Below the pieces are notes generated by a model. It worked only from the letters and a program-made list of their open reading frames with translations. It was not told the origin of the DNA and made no database searches. 61,171 nucleotides of DNA from Corynebacterium sp. Its GTDB lineage: Bacteria > Actinomycetota > Actinomycetes > Mycobacteriales > Mycobacteriaceae. Below are positions 7,634-16,882 of this stretch, one piece after another; positions within the stretch are counted from its first letter, which is position 1, and each line of letters starts with the position of its first letter. Position numbers and translations under genes: made by a program. The stretch covers positions 1 to 61,171 of the forward strand of contig NZ_JALAGY010000010.1 in assembly GCF_022712195.1 (NCBI RefSeq), in the 5' to 3' direction.

Positions 7634-8818
7634 CTACTCGAGTGTCGCGGGATCCACCGTCCTGCGGATGAACCCTGCCATGCCCGGAACGGTGAACTGC
7701 ACCAGGCCGTGCGCCGGTGAGTAGATGAGCCCCTTGTCGATGAGTTTCTTCCGTGCGGTGCCGAGAGAGCGCACCTCCGCGCCCATCGATTCGGCAACGG
7801 TGCCGATCGGCACCGCATCCTGGCCGTTCGCCGCCATGGCGGTAAGGAAACGCTTCTCGGCAGGGGTCGCCCGGTCCCACCTGCTGGGGAAGAACCCTTC
7901 GTCCAGGGCGGCCGTCCCCGTGCCTTCCGCCAGTTGCGCGTCCTGCCGGGTGAACGGGGACTGCGGTGCGACATCCCAGACAGCCTTGCCGTACTCCTGC
8001 AGGAAATAGGGGTAGTTGCCGGACACCCGCACAAGTTCATCGAGGGCGTCCGGGGCGAAGGTGGCGTCTTCCCGGGCGGCCGGCTCACTGAGTGCCTTCC
8101 GCGCCTCCCCGTCGTCCAGTTTCCCGATCTGCCGGTAACTGAAGAGACGTTCCGCGTAGGACTGGGTGCCGGCGAGGACGGACGGGAGTGTCGGCAGCCC
8201 CGCCCCGAAGACGAGGAACGGCAGGCCACGTTGTCCAGCCAGGTGCTGGGCCGCGATGACGGCCGCGAGCAGTTCGGGCTCGAGGTCCTGCATCTCGTCG
8301 ATGAAGAACGCGAGAGCCTTCCCGTCCTCCGCCGCCGCAGCGGCGACGTCGAAGACAAGTTCCTCGAGGTCGATGCTGATGTCTCCCGAGTCCGCCCGTC
8401 CGTGGACGGCATCCACGTTGAGCGATGCCCCGGAGAACCCGAGGGACAGGGTGAACGACGAGATCGTCGGCAATGCCTTCGTGATACCGCGCCACCGTTC
8501 GCGAAGGGTGATCTTCCTGGCGCTGACAACCATCTCGCGGGCGAGTTTGCTGCGGATCTGGGCCTGCCCGGGGCCGTCGCTCCGGGCCTCCAGGCGGACG
8601 ACGAACCAGTCGGCCTCCTCCGCCTTCTCCGCCATCTCATTGAGGAGGACGGTCTTCCCGACACCACGGAGTCCGTGGAGGATCAGCCCACGGTTGTGCA
8701 GTCCGCGTTCAACGCGAGTGATCATGTCTGACATCAGCTTCAGTTCCCCGTCACGACCGACCAGCGCGACAGGCCGCAGGCCTGCACCTGGGGAATAGGG
8801 GTTCAGCGCACCATCCAT
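7634..8818 (-). CDS. AAA-type ATPase (AAA_16/archaeal-ATPase-like) bracketed by long palindromes
   Basis: A 394-residue P-loop ATPase. It begins with NPYSPGAGLRPVALVGRDGE, the lead-in typical of actinobacterial AAA_16 proteins. Walker A is GLRGVGKTVLL (residues 49-59), Walker B is FFIDEMQDL (171-179), and a C-terminal winged-helix-like region (TPAEKRFLTAMAANG to GFIRR) resembles the end of archaeal-type STAND ATPases. No nuclease, transposase or membrane domain is visible. The start is ATG 8818; the frame stays open upstream only because the palindrome has no stops. It interrupts the usual sigM-murJ adjacency and is flanked by two copies of one hairpin, which suggests a mobile cassette. Function unknown. 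Confidence 0.85.
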   Translation of the reverse strand: MDGALNPYSPGAGLRPVALVGRDGELKLMSDMITRVERGLHNRGLILHGLRGVGKTVLLNEMAEKAEEADWFVVRLEARSDGPGQAQIRSKLAREMVVSARKITLRERWRGITKALPTISSFTLSLGFSGASLNVDAVHGRADSGDISIDLEELVFDVAAAAAEDGKALAFFIDEMQDLEPELLAAVIAAQHLAGQRGLPFLVFGAGLPTLPSVLAGTQSYAERLFSYRQIGKLDDGEARKALSEPAAREDATFAPDALDELVRVSGNYPYFLQEYGKAVWDVAPQSPFTRQDAQLAEGTGTAALDEGFFPSRWDRATPAEKRFLTAMAANGQDAVPIGTVAESMGAEVRSLGTARKKLIDKGLIYSPAHGLVQFTVPGMAGFIRRTVDPATLE

Positions 8819-8836
8819 GGGGCCAGAGTATCCGAT

Positions 8837-8906
8837 ATCATCCAAAGTATAGTGCCGTATCCAGTTTTCTGGATACGGCACTATACTTTGCGATACTTCG
8901 GATGAT
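8837..8906. repeat. long hairpin, copy 2 (upstream of ATPase gene)
   Basis: Core arms 8843-8864 and 8869-8890 pair perfectly around a TTTT loop; the loop is the complement of copy 1. Beyond the core, ATCATCC (8837-8843) mirrors GGATGAT (8900-8906), but the right arm carries an extra decamer GCGATACTTC (8890-8899) missing from the left arm. It lies 19 nt upstream of the ATPase start and 8 nt from the murJ stop. Confidence 0.93.
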
Positions 8907-8913
8907 TCCGCTG

Positions 8914-11900
8914 TCACTCCCGCACGCCGTGCACCGTGACCTCCCCCACCGAGGCGGCGTCCGGCATCGGGAGTTCCGTGATCCACAGCAGCACCCGGTC
9001 CCCGGCGGGGGCGTCCTCGCCGGACAGGGTCAGCGTCCCGCCGGAGGCGGTCTGCGCGTCCAGCAGCTGCGTCTGGTCCACCGTGGAGATCTCACCGGAC
9101 CCGGTGCGCAGCTCGATGCGCGTACCCGCCGGCACACCCTCGAGGTCCACCGACGTCACCGACGTCGGCCCGTCCAGCGACAGCAGCAGGCCGAGCCCCG
9201 GTTTCAGGGACGACGGCCCGTCGCCAAGCTGGTCGACGTACTGCGCCGAGTCCCAGGTCGTCGCCGGGTCGCCGTCGATGACCAGGGGGGCGTCCCCGGG
9301 ACGGTCCAGGGAACCGTCACCGTCCGCCGGCGCCCACTCCGCGGCCTCGGACACGGCCACGGGTTCGGGGTCCGGGGCAGCCTGCGCCGAGGTGGTCTGA
9401 CCGCCGCGGATGGAGTCCGTGGTCACCGGCGAGTCGCGGCGGTCGCCACCGAAGTAGGCCACCGCGACCACGATCAGTGCGACGATGAGGAACAGTCCGC
9501 CGATCGTCAGGGTGACCGACAGTGCGGTGCGTCCCGGTTTCTCCGGGGCGGCGCCGAAACCGGCACGCTGCTCCGGGTTCGGGGCCACGTCGGCACTGGT
9601 CACCAGATCGGCGTCGGGGGACTCCGACGTCGTCGCCGCACGCAGACGCGCCGCGAGCTGCCGTGCGTCGACGCCGTCCACCCGGCGTGCGTCGCCGAGG
9701 ATCTGCTGCAGCTCCGCGGGGATCTCCTCCGACGGCACCGCCGCGAGGAGCATGTCCAGCGACACCGCGATGGCGTGGACGTCCTGACGGGCCGAGCCGC
9801 CCGGCAGCACACCCGGGAAGGCGAGCACCGCCCGCCCCTCTGAACTGATCCGCAACCGGTTGCGGTGGTCGATGCCCAGCGACCCGCCCAGGTCGGCCAC
9901 GTCCCCGGCGGCGTCCGCCAGGTCGGCCATCGCGTAGCCGGCGGCCAGCGGGTCGGGACCGGACTCCGCCACCCTGGTCAACGGTGCGCCCTCGGTCCAG
10001 TCCGCGACGACGACGACCAGCGTCCGGGCGTCACAGATCTCCCGCACGCGGGCCACACCCGGGGAGGAGACCTTCGCCAGCGTGGCGCTGCGGTCCAGCA
10101 GCTCGCGGGAACCTGCCCCGGCGACCTGCGGGTCCAGGATGGTGAGGGCCACGAGGTCCCCGGTCTCGTTGTCGCGGGCCTGCCACAGCCGTGCCGCGGG
10201 TGATCCACCGTGGTCCGAGAGCAGCCGGAACCGGCCCTGTAGGATCGGGGCACCGGGAACAAGGCGCGGGCCACGGACCCGGCCGGCGGACAGCGGCGGC
10301 ATCGCCGGGCCCACCACGTCCTGCCCGGTGAGCCCCGTCATGCCGGCGATGGGCATCTCGGTGATGCGCGCGGACGGGCGCTCCTGCTCCTCCACTGCGG
10401 CGGCCCTGGCGAAGAAGTGGCCGACACCCGGCAGCCGGGCCAGCGTCGCACCGACGGTGATGACCTCCGGCAGCTTGGAGCGGGACATGATCGCGATGAC
10501 GATCGCCAGGAACACCACGCCGGCGACCATCAGACGGATGAGGTAGCCGAACAGGAAGCCGTCCGGGATGAGGAAGTGGTCCACGAGCACGTCGAGGCGC
10601 CACACCACCAGGGCGGACACCGCCGACGCCCCCAGGGCCCACAGCGACGTCCTGAGCACACTGCGCATGCCGAGATGCCCCAGGGAACGTTTCAGCAGCC
10701 GGTGCCCGATGATCGCACCGGCCACGAAGCCCATGCCGTTGGCCGCACCCAGCAGCACCACCACCAGGCGCGGTTCACTGGCGATGTGCGGGGCCAGGTA
10801 CGCCAGGGTCACCTTGGTGATGGTGATGCCGCCGATGATGAAGGTGGGCGTCCACACCTCCTCGCGGGCGTAGAAGACGCGCAGGTGCAGCAGCACGATG
10901 GCGTAGGGGACAAGCGTGAACGCGGAGAAGCTGATCGTCCAGCCCAGGACGTTCGCGTCGTCGAGCGAGAACTCCTGGTAGGCGAACAGCGCCGGGGCGA
11001 TCAGCGTGCCGAAGGCGGTGAAGAAGGCGATGACCGGCACCAGCGCCAGCATCGTCAACTTCGTCGCCATGGTCAGGTCCTTGACCACGGCCTTGTCGTC
11101 GCCGTCCGCGGCGTTGCGCGACAGCCGCGGCATCACCGCGGTCAGCAGGGTCACGCCGATGACACCGTAGGGCACCTGCAGCAGCTGCCAGGCCTGCATG
11201 TAGATCGTCGGACCCGCACCGGAGCTGGAGGCGATGCGGTTGTTCAGCACCCAGCCGATCTGGGAGATCAGCACGTAGACGACGATCGCCAGGGCCATGC
11301 CGCCGAACTGCTTCAGCCGGTCGTCCAGCCCCCACAACGGCCGGATGTCGACGCCGGCCTTACGAAGGTACGGGACCATGATCGCCGCCTGCACGACGAC
11401 GCCCAGCGTGGTGCCCAGACCCAGCAGCATGATGTGCGGGTCGGTGATCGACACGACGTCATCCTTGCTGAGCTTCGACTCATTGGGCAGCAGGATGTAG
11501 AGACTCAGCACCGCCAACGTCACCACGTTGTTGACCACCGGGGCCCACGCGCCGGGTTTGAAGATGCCCTTGGTGTTCAGCACCGCCATCATCACCGCGA
11601 ACATCGCGTAGAACACGATCTGCGGCAGCACCAGGTAGGCGAAGGCGGAGGACATGCCGATGTTCACCTGGCCGTCGGAGTCCAACGACACCCGGGTCAG
11701 CAGGGGTGCGGCCAGTACCGCGATGACCGTCACGGTCATCATGAGTGTGAACGTCAACGTCAGCAGACGTCGGATGAACGCCGCCCCGCGGTCCGGGTCC
11801 TCCTTCTCCGCCCGCACGAGCAACGGCACCACGAGACTGGTGAGCACCGCGCCGAGCACCAGCTCGGTGATGAGGTTCGGCAGCGTGTTCGCCGTGTTGA

Positions 11901-12342
11901 ACGCACTGGCGACCCCGGCGCCGAGAGCCCAGCCGATCAACGCGGTCCGCAGGAAGCCGGTGATCCGGCTCAACAGAGTCGCGATCGCCATCGAGCCGGT
12001 CGCGCTGACGACGTCGGCGTCCGACGCCGTCGTGGCGGCCGAACCCTCGTTGTCCTCCCCGGAGGAGGTGGTCTGCGCACCGGCCTGCGCGGTGGCCTTC
12101 GTCAACCGGGGGTCCGTCGCCGCGCGCTGGGCGGGGGACATGTTCAGATTCGAATGGTCGGCGCCTGGGTCGGTGCCGCCGGTGCCCTGACTGACACGGT
12201 CAGTCGGTCCGGAGGTGCGGGACGGCCGGGAAGGTGCAGCTTTCGCCGGCGGGGTGGCGGCGCGGAACCGCCCCCGTACGCCGGGTTGTGCGGCGTCGCC
12301 GGGGTCTTCTCGAGAATCAGTCACCGCTCTATCTTCGTGCAC
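8914..12342 (-). CDS. murJ: lipid II flippase MurJ (MviN) with C-terminal pseudokinase and extracellular domain
   Basis: MurJ flips lipid II across the membrane for peptidoglycan synthesis. The 1142-residue protein has a Pro/Ser-rich cytosolic N-terminus. The MurJ core of about 14 membrane segments follows, from IATLLSRITGFLRTALIGWA to about residue 640. A degenerate protein-kinase domain starts at about 690 (LQGRFRLLSDHGG) and lacks a recognisable catalytic HRD/DFG pair. Then come one membrane helix (about 925) and an outer beta-rich domain resembling a discoidin/galactose-binding fold. The same architecture occurs in mycobacterial MviN, where the pseudokinase binds FhaA. GTG at 12342 overlaps the upstream stop; GTG at 12324 is an alternative. 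It lies in the NUDIX-DUF6049-murJ operon. Confidence 0.94.
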   Translation of the reverse strand: MHEDRAVTDSREDPGDAAQPGVRGRFRAATPPAKAAPSRPSRTSGPTDRVSQGTGGTDPGADHSNLNMSPAQRAATDPRLTKATAQAGAQTTSSGEDNEGSAATTASDADVVSATGSMAIATLLSRITGFLRTALIGWALGAGVASAFNTANTLPNLITELVLGAVLTSLVVPLLVRAEKEDPDRGAAFIRRLLTLTFTLMMTVTVIAVLAAPLLTRVSLDSDGQVNIGMSSAFAYLVLPQIVFYAMFAVMMAVLNTKGIFKPGAWAPVVNNVVTLAVLSLYILLPNESKLSKDDVVSITDPHIMLLGLGTTLGVVVQAAIMVPYLRKAGVDIRPLWGLDDRLKQFGGMALAIVVYVLISQIGWVLNNRIASSSGAGPTIYMQAWQLLQVPYGVIGVTLLTAVMPRLSRNAADGDDKAVVKDLTMATKLTMLALVPVIAFFTAFGTLIAPALFAYQEFSLDDANVLGWTISFSAFTLVPYAIVLLHLRVFYAREEVWTPTFIIGGITITKVTLAYLAPHIASEPRLVVVLLGAANGMGFVAGAIIGHRLLKRSLGHLGMRSVLRTSLWALGASAVSALVVWRLDVLVDHFLIPDGFLFGYLIRLMVAGVVFLAIVIAIMSRSKLPEVITVGATLARLPGVGHFFARAAAVEEQERPSARITEMPIAGMTGLTGQDVVGPAMPPLSAGRVRGPRLVPGAPILQGRFRLLSDHGGSPAARLWQARDNETGDLVALTILDPQVAGAGSRELLDRSATLAKVSSPGVARVREICDARTLVVVVADWTEGAPLTRVAESGPDPLAAGYAMADLADAAGDVADLGGSLGIDHRNRLRISSEGRAVLAFPGVLPGGSARQDVHAIAVSLDMLLAAVPSEEIPAELQQILGDARRVDGVDARQLAARLRAATTSESPDADLVTSADVAPNPEQRAGFGAAPEKPGRTALSVTLTIGGLFLIVALIVVAVAYFGGDRRDSPVTTDSIRGGQTTSAQAAPDPEPVAVSEAAEWAPADGDGSLDRPGDAPLVIDGDPATTWDSAQYVDQLGDGPSSLKPGLGLLLSLDGPTSVTSVDLEGVPAGTRIELRTGSGEISTVDQTQLLDAQTASGGTLTLSGEDAPAGDRVLLWITELPMPDAASVGEVTVHGVRE

Positions 12343-14698
12343 TCCCCCGGCGGTTCGCTAACTGACGGCGTCTTTTCGTCACCCGGATCAGGGCGAACAG
12401 GCCGAAGACGACGGCCACGCCGACGCCCACCACGAGCGCCCCGCCGCCGGGGCCGGAGGCCATGCGGATCGTCACCGGATCGGAAATGCGCATGTCATCC
12501 GGGGTTTCCAGGAACATGGTCAGATCGGTCTCCCGGATGTCCGCAGGGAAGGACGTCGTCATCTGGAGGGTCACACTGCCCTGTGCCGGAATCTGCTGCA
12601 GCCCGGGCGTGTTGAGCTTCACCCCGTCCCCGGACTCGTAGTCGACGTTGACCCGCACAGGCAACGGGAGACCGTTGCGGGCCACCACGATGAGCGGCGA
12701 GGAGTCGCTTGTCCGGGTGAAGACGCTCCCCGGCGGGAGCAGCGACACCGACTCGCGCAGGTCGTGGATCAGCGCCCGCACCCGGTCACGACGCTCGGCG
12801 GCACGCTCCCGGGCCGACACGTCCTCCCCGGCGACGCGGCGGCGGTTGTCCGTCAACGACCGCAGCAGGTCGTCGACCATCGGCCTGGTGAAGATCTCCG
12901 GGGTGAGCGCGACATTGTCGTCGTCGACCATGATCCGGGTGACGTCGTGCACGTCCCCGGCGAGCTCCCGGCCCCGGGCCAGCTCATCCTCCCCCACCGG
13001 TGCGGGGTCGGCCACAGGCTCCTGCACCGTGCCGTCGGACGCCACCCCGCGCAGCGCCGCCCCGAAGGACACCGCGCGTGCCGAACCGTCCTCCAGCCGG
13101 CCGGACACGGCCTCGAGCCACGTCTCCGCGTCGTCTCCGCCGACGGTCCACTCCGCCGGCGGTGCGGCGATGACGTTGCCCGCCGGGGAGCCGTCCTCCG
13201 CCCCGGCGTCGCGGAGCTCCAGGTCGAGCACGCCGACGGCGGCCGCCATCCGCTCCGCCGTGCTGTCGTCACCGAGGTCACGACGTGACGCCGGCGCACT
13301 GTAGGCGGCGGTGGTGGGGTTCTCCCCTGTCGCCGCGAGCGCGGACCCCAGCGCCGCGGGGAACCGCAGGGCCCGCGTCCCCCCGGGCAGGGTGACGACC
13401 CCGGCGTCGCCTCCGTCCTCCGTGGTCACCGTGTCTTCCGCCACGAGCACCGTGGTCGGGGTCTCCCGGTCGGTGTCGCCGAACCGTCGCACCGACTCCT
13501 CCGAGACGTACCCCGACCCCGGGACCACCACCCCGGTGGCCGGCTCCGTGTCGAGGATCTCGGAGATGGTCTCCGCACCCCGGTCCGCCAGCTCCGAGAC
13601 GCGTGCGTCACCGACACCGGTGACCGCGTCCACGTCAGCCCCGGCGAAAGGCAGCGGGACGGTGCACTGGCCGTCGACGACGGTGCGCAGCTCCTCCAGC
13701 CACGACGAGGCGTCCGCGGCACCGGTCCCCTCCACGGAATCGTCTCCGCCGCGGCCCTCCGTCCACCGGTCACGGAGCCGCACCGGCTCCTCGACCGGGC
13801 TGGGGGCCTCACCGACCCGGTAGCCCCCGCTCATCCGCGACACCGTCTCCAGGAGATCAGGGTCCACCGCGACGCACGTCGCCTCCTTCAGCTCGTCGGA
13901 CTCCGCGGCCGCCGCCCGGTAGGTCGACAGCAGGGTGCCCAGCCGCCCCTCCGGCCGCAGCTCCTCCGCCAACGACTCATCGGGCAGGTACAGCTCACTG
14001 GGCTCCGGGGCGTCGCCCACCTGCGCCGCGCCGGCGGTGGCGCTCGACGACAGCGGCCACAGCATCGTGATCCCCGCCGGACGCCCGGCGTCGGGGCCGT
14101 CCGTGGTGCCGGTCCCGTCCTCCGTCACCGTCACCGTCGTGCGCGTGGCGGCGACGAAGGACGTGCCCGACCCCCCGAGGTCCGCGTTGAGGTTGAGCAG
14201 CAGCGGGTAGACCCCCGGGCCGTCCACCCCCAGCCCGCTGAGACTGCCCGCACGGCCGTCGACCGGCACCGTCAGCCGGAACTGACGGTCCTCACCGGGC
14301 GCCAGGGTGCCGTCGAGCTGCTGGAACGGGCCCACCCACGGGTACTCCCCCTGGTTCGAGATCAGGGAGGTGGCCACGTCGTCCGGACGCTCCACCGCGT
14401 TCTGGTGCTGGGTCCGCAACTGCAGCCCCGACAGCTCCTGGTCCGAGGAGTTCGTCACCCGGACGCGTAGGTCCAGTGCGCCGTCGCCGGTGACCGTCGC
14501 CGGCTGCTGCCCGAGGATCTCCAACGACACACCGCTGTCCGGGTCCGCCGACCGCGACTCCGGGTTCGCCCACACCGTCCCCCCGACCGGGAGCTCCTGC
14601 GCCGCGACCGGTGACAGGCCCGACGTGCCGACGACACCCACCACCGCCGCCGCAGCGCAGGCCAGCGGTCGTGCCGCTCCCGACAACCGGCCCATCAC
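12329..14698 (-). CDS. DUF6049 secreted/membrane-anchored protein (Rv3909-type)
   Basis: A 789-residue envelope protein of the family always found next to murJ. The N-terminus is a signal peptide (RPLACAAAAVVGVVGTSGL, then a cleavage-like VAAQE). The body is an immunoglobulin-like beta region (TGDGALDLRVRVTNSSDQEL) followed by a long extracellular domain. The C-terminus is one membrane helix (ALVVGVGVAVVFGLFALI) and a basic cytosolic tail (RVTKRRRQLANRR). Biochemical role unknown; the invariant pairing with murJ suggests a part in peptidoglycan precursor export or its regulation (inference). Start is GTG 14698 or ATG 14695; the preceding NUDIX stop TAG is at 14698-14700, so translation is coupled. 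Confidence 0.9.
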   Translation of the reverse strand: MMGRLSGAARPLACAAAAVVGVVGTSGLSPVAAQELPVGGTVWANPESRSADPDSGVSLEILGQQPATVTGDGALDLRVRVTNSSDQELSGLQLRTQHQNAVERPDDVATSLISNQGEYPWVGPFQQLDGTLAPGEDRQFRLTVPVDGRAGSLSGLGVDGPGVYPLLLNLNADLGGSGTSFVAATRTTVTVTEDGTGTTDGPDAGRPAGITMLWPLSSSATAGAAQVGDAPEPSELYLPDESLAEELRPEGRLGTLLSTYRAAAAESDELKEATCVAVDPDLLETVSRMSGGYRVGEAPSPVEEPVRLRDRWTEGRGGDDSVEGTGAADASSWLEELRTVVDGQCTVPLPFAGADVDAVTGVGDARVSELADRGAETISEILDTEPATGVVVPGSGYVSEESVRRFGDTDRETPTTVLVAEDTVTTEDGGDAGVVTLPGGTRALRFPAALGSALAATGENPTTAAYSAPASRRDLGDDSTAERMAAAVGVLDLELRDAGAEDGSPAGNVIAAPPAEWTVGGDDAETWLEAVSGRLEDGSARAVSFGAALRGVASDGTVQEPVADPAPVGEDELARGRELAGDVHDVTRIMVDDDNVALTPEIFTRPMVDDLLRSLTDNRRRVAGEDVSARERAAERRDRVRALIHDLRESVSLLPPGSVFTRTSDSSPLIVVARNGLPLPVRVNVDYESGDGVKLNTPGLQQIPAQGSVTLQMTTSFPADIRETDLTMFLETPDDMRISDPVTIRMASGPGGGALVVGVGVAVVFGLFALIRVTKRRRQLANRRGSARR

Positions 14699-15297
14699 TA
14701 CCGCGGCGTACGTCGCCCGGCCTTCGCCTCCGCGCGGGCGAGGTCGGGCAACCGGTCGTGGGCCTGACGGGCGAGTTTGCGCTCGTCAGCGTAGGCGAGA
14801 CGCTCCACGAGGTTGCTCACCGGCAGCCACGCCACCTCAGTGACCTCGGGATCCTCGTCATTGAGGTCACCGTCGACGTAGCGCAGCAGGTGGTGGTGCA
14901 CCGTCTTGTGGATCCGCCGCCCCTCGGAGACGAACCAGTAGTCGATCGTGCCCAGGTCGCTGACGACCTCACCGCTGACACCGGTCTCCTCCCACACCTC
15001 ACGCTCGGCCGTGGTGTGGTGGGACTCGTCCGGCTCGATGTGGCCCTTCGGGATCGACCACAGTAGCCGGCCACGACGGTCCAGCCGCCCGATGAGGGCG
15101 ACGTACATCCGCGACAGGTCGACCGAGCCGTCCCCCCGGACCGCCTCGGCCAGGCCCGACAGCACGAGACCGCCGGCGCTGGTCTCCACCGAGGTCGGCA
15201 GTTCACTGTGGTCACGCTGCTGAACGGAGCGTGCCGGAGACCGGCGCTGGTCCGGCCGTGAGGGGCTCCCGTTGGAGCGGCGACGCCGTTGGTTCAT
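14698..15297 (-). CDS. NUDIX hydrolase (MutT4/Rv3908-type)
   Basis: A 199-residue NUDIX hydrolase that should cleave a nucleoside diphosphate linked to another group; substrate not predictable. The NUDIX box is clear: GHIEPDESHHTTAEREVWEE followed by TGVSGEV, with the REVWEE metal-binding core. The basic N-terminus (NQRRRRSNGS) precedes a domain beginning TSAGGLVLSG. The start is ATG 15297; an upstream extension to 15489 would run through the divergent pcnA start and is rejected. It is first in the NUDIX-DUF6049-murJ operon, divergent from pcnA with about 55 bp between start codons, as in mycobacteria. Confidence 0.92.
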   Translation of the reverse strand: MNQRRRRSNGSPSRPDQRRSPARSVQQRDHSELPTSVETSAGGLVLSGLAEAVRGDGSVDLSRMYVALIGRLDRRGRLLWSIPKGHIEPDESHHTTAEREVWEETGVSGEVVSDLGTIDYWFVSEGRRIHKTVHHHLLRYVDGDLNDEDPEVTEVAWLPVSNLVERLAYADERKLARQAHDRLPDLARAEAKAGRRTPR

Positions 15298-15339
15298 GGG
15301 GAACAAGGGTAGTGCCTGCGGGGCGGTTTGTGGGAACTG

Positions 15340-15345
15340 TAAAAT
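15340..15345 (+). promoter_or_regulatory. -10 box of leaderless pcnA
   Basis: TAAAAT ends 7 nt before the GTG start at 15353, so the transcript should begin at or next to the start codon. It sits in the short divergent region shared with the NUDIX gene. Confidence 0.6.
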
Positions 15346-15352
15346 CCGGGGG

Positions 15353-16882
15353 GTGACGCGACGGCAGACAGAGGGTACCGAGGACAACACAGGCACGGCA
15401 GGCACGGCAGCCCCGGCAGACACGGCGACGATGCTCGCCACCGCATGGTCGGCGGTGAAGGACGACGCCAGGACCGACCGGGCACTCACCGCACTGGCGG
15501 ACGCCTTCGCCGCCCGCGGACACCGGCTCTACCTCGTCGGCGGGTCCGTCCGCGACGCCCTGCTCGGCCGACTGACCCCGGAGACCGACTTCGACCTGGA
15601 CTTCACCACCGACGCCCGACCCGACACGGTCACCGCCGTCCTCGACGACGTCGCCGAGACCGTCTGGGACACCGGCATCGAGTTCGGCACCGTCTCCGCG
15701 ATGTTCCACGGCCTCACCGTGGAGATCACCACCTTCCGCGCCGACGCCTACGACGGCGAGTCCAGGAACCCCGAGGTCACCTTCGGCGACACCCTCGACG
15801 GCGACCTGGTGCGCCGCGACTTCCGCTGCAACGCCATCGCACTCGAACTCGCCCCCGACGGCGAGCACCGGCTCCGCGACCCGCTGAACGGGCTCGACGA
15901 CCTCGCCGCCGGCGTCCTCGACACCCCGGCCGCCCCCGAACAGTCCTTCCACGACGACCCGCTGCGCATGCTCCGCGCCTGCCGGTTCGCCTCCCAACTG
16001 GGCTTCACCGTGGCCGACCGGGTGCGCACCGCCATGACCGGCATGGCCGACCAGATCAACCGCATCACCGCCGAACGTGTCGCCGCCGAACTGAACAAGC
16101 TGATGCTCGGCGCCGAGCCCTGGACCGGACTCGACATGATGGTCGACACCGGGCTCGCCGACCACGTCCTGCCCGAACTGCCCGCCCTGAAACTCACCCA
16201 GGACGAGCACCGCCAGCACAAGGACGTCTACGCCCACTCCCTGCAGGTCCTGCGCAACGCCACCGAACTGGAGGGACGCCTGGGCGACGGGGCCACCGAC
16301 ACCGACCGGCTGGTGCTGCGGTGGGCGGCCCTGCTGCACGACATCGGCAAACCCGACACCCGCGAGTTCACCGACACCGGGGCGGTGACCTTCCACCACC
16401 ACGAGGTGGTCGGCGCCCGAATGGCACGCCGCCGGCTCAAGGCGCTGAAGTACCCGAAACGGCAGATCCAGGACATCGGCCAACTGGTGTTCCTCCACAT
16501 GCGCTTCCACGGCTACGGCGACGGCGCCTGGACCGACTCCGCCGTCCGACGCTACGTCGCCGACGCCGGCGACCTCCTCCCCCAGCTGCAGGTCATCGTC
16601 CGGGCGGACTGCACCACCCGGAACAGGCGCAAGGCCGGACGGCTCCAACGCGCCGTCGAGGACCTCGACACCCGCATCGTCGAACTCAGGGAGCAGGAGG
16701 ACCTCGACGCCGTCCGCCCCGACCTGGACGGCAACGAGATCATGACCATCCTCGACCTGCCGCCGGGGCCCGAGGTCGGCCGGGCCTGGGCTTTCCTCAA
16801 GGAACTGCGCCTGGACCGCGGGCCGATGGACCGCGACGAGGCCGTCGCGGAGCTGAGACGCTGGTGGAAGGAGCAGGGGTGA
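15353..16882 (+). CDS. pcnA: CCA tRNA nucleotidyltransferase / poly(A) polymerase family
   Basis: Adds or repairs the 3'-CCA end of tRNA. The 509-residue protein has the polymerase beta-like head with LVGGSVRDALLGR and the catalytic DFDLDF, the RRDFRCNAIAL motif that follows in this family, an RNA-binding middle and a C-terminal HD domain (LLHDIGKPDTR). The GTG start is preferred because a TAAAAT -10 box ends 7 nt upstream and the residues before it look non-coding. ATG 15431 is an alternative that loses a low-complexity Thr/Ala segment. The stop overlaps the azlC GTG start by 4 bp (16879-16882). Confidence 0.95.
   Translation: MTRRQTEGTEDNTGTAGTAAPADTATMLATAWSAVKDDARTDRALTALADAFAARGHRLYLVGGSVRDALLGRLTPETDFDLDFTTDARPDTVTAVLDDVAETVWDTGIEFGTVSAMFHGLTVEITTFRADAYDGESRNPEVTFGDTLDGDLVRRDFRCNAIALELAPDGEHRLRDPLNGLDDLAAGVLDTPAAPEQSFHDDPLRMLRACRFASQLGFTVADRVRTAMTGMADQINRITAERVAAELNKLMLGAEPWTGLDMMVDTGLADHVLPELPALKLTQDEHRQHKDVYAHSLQVLRNATELEGRLGDGATDTDRLVLRWAALLHDIGKPDTREFTDTGAVTFHHHEVVGARMARRRLKALKYPKRQIQDIGQLVFLHMRFHGYGDGAWTDSAVRRYVADAGDLLPQLQVIVRADCTTRNRRKAGRLQRAVEDLDTRIVELREQEDLDAVRPDLDGNEIMTILDLPPGPEVGRAWAFLKELRLDRGPMDRDEAVAELRRWWKEQG

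Noticed and set aside
8819..8986. N-terminal extension of the ATPase to 8986
   Set aside because: It would translate the palindrome itself and overlap the end of murJ; ATG 8818 starts at the family's NPYSPGAG motif.
10417..12615. A 732-codon open frame on the plus strand
   Set aside because: It is antisense to murJ, has His/Gln/Arg-rich low-complexity translation and no recognisable domain; long antisense frames are expected at this GC content.
15445..16878. Upstream extension of azlC through pcnA
   Set aside because: The reading is an Arg/Pro-rich shadow of pcnA in another frame; the GTG at 16879 gives a normal AzlC length.
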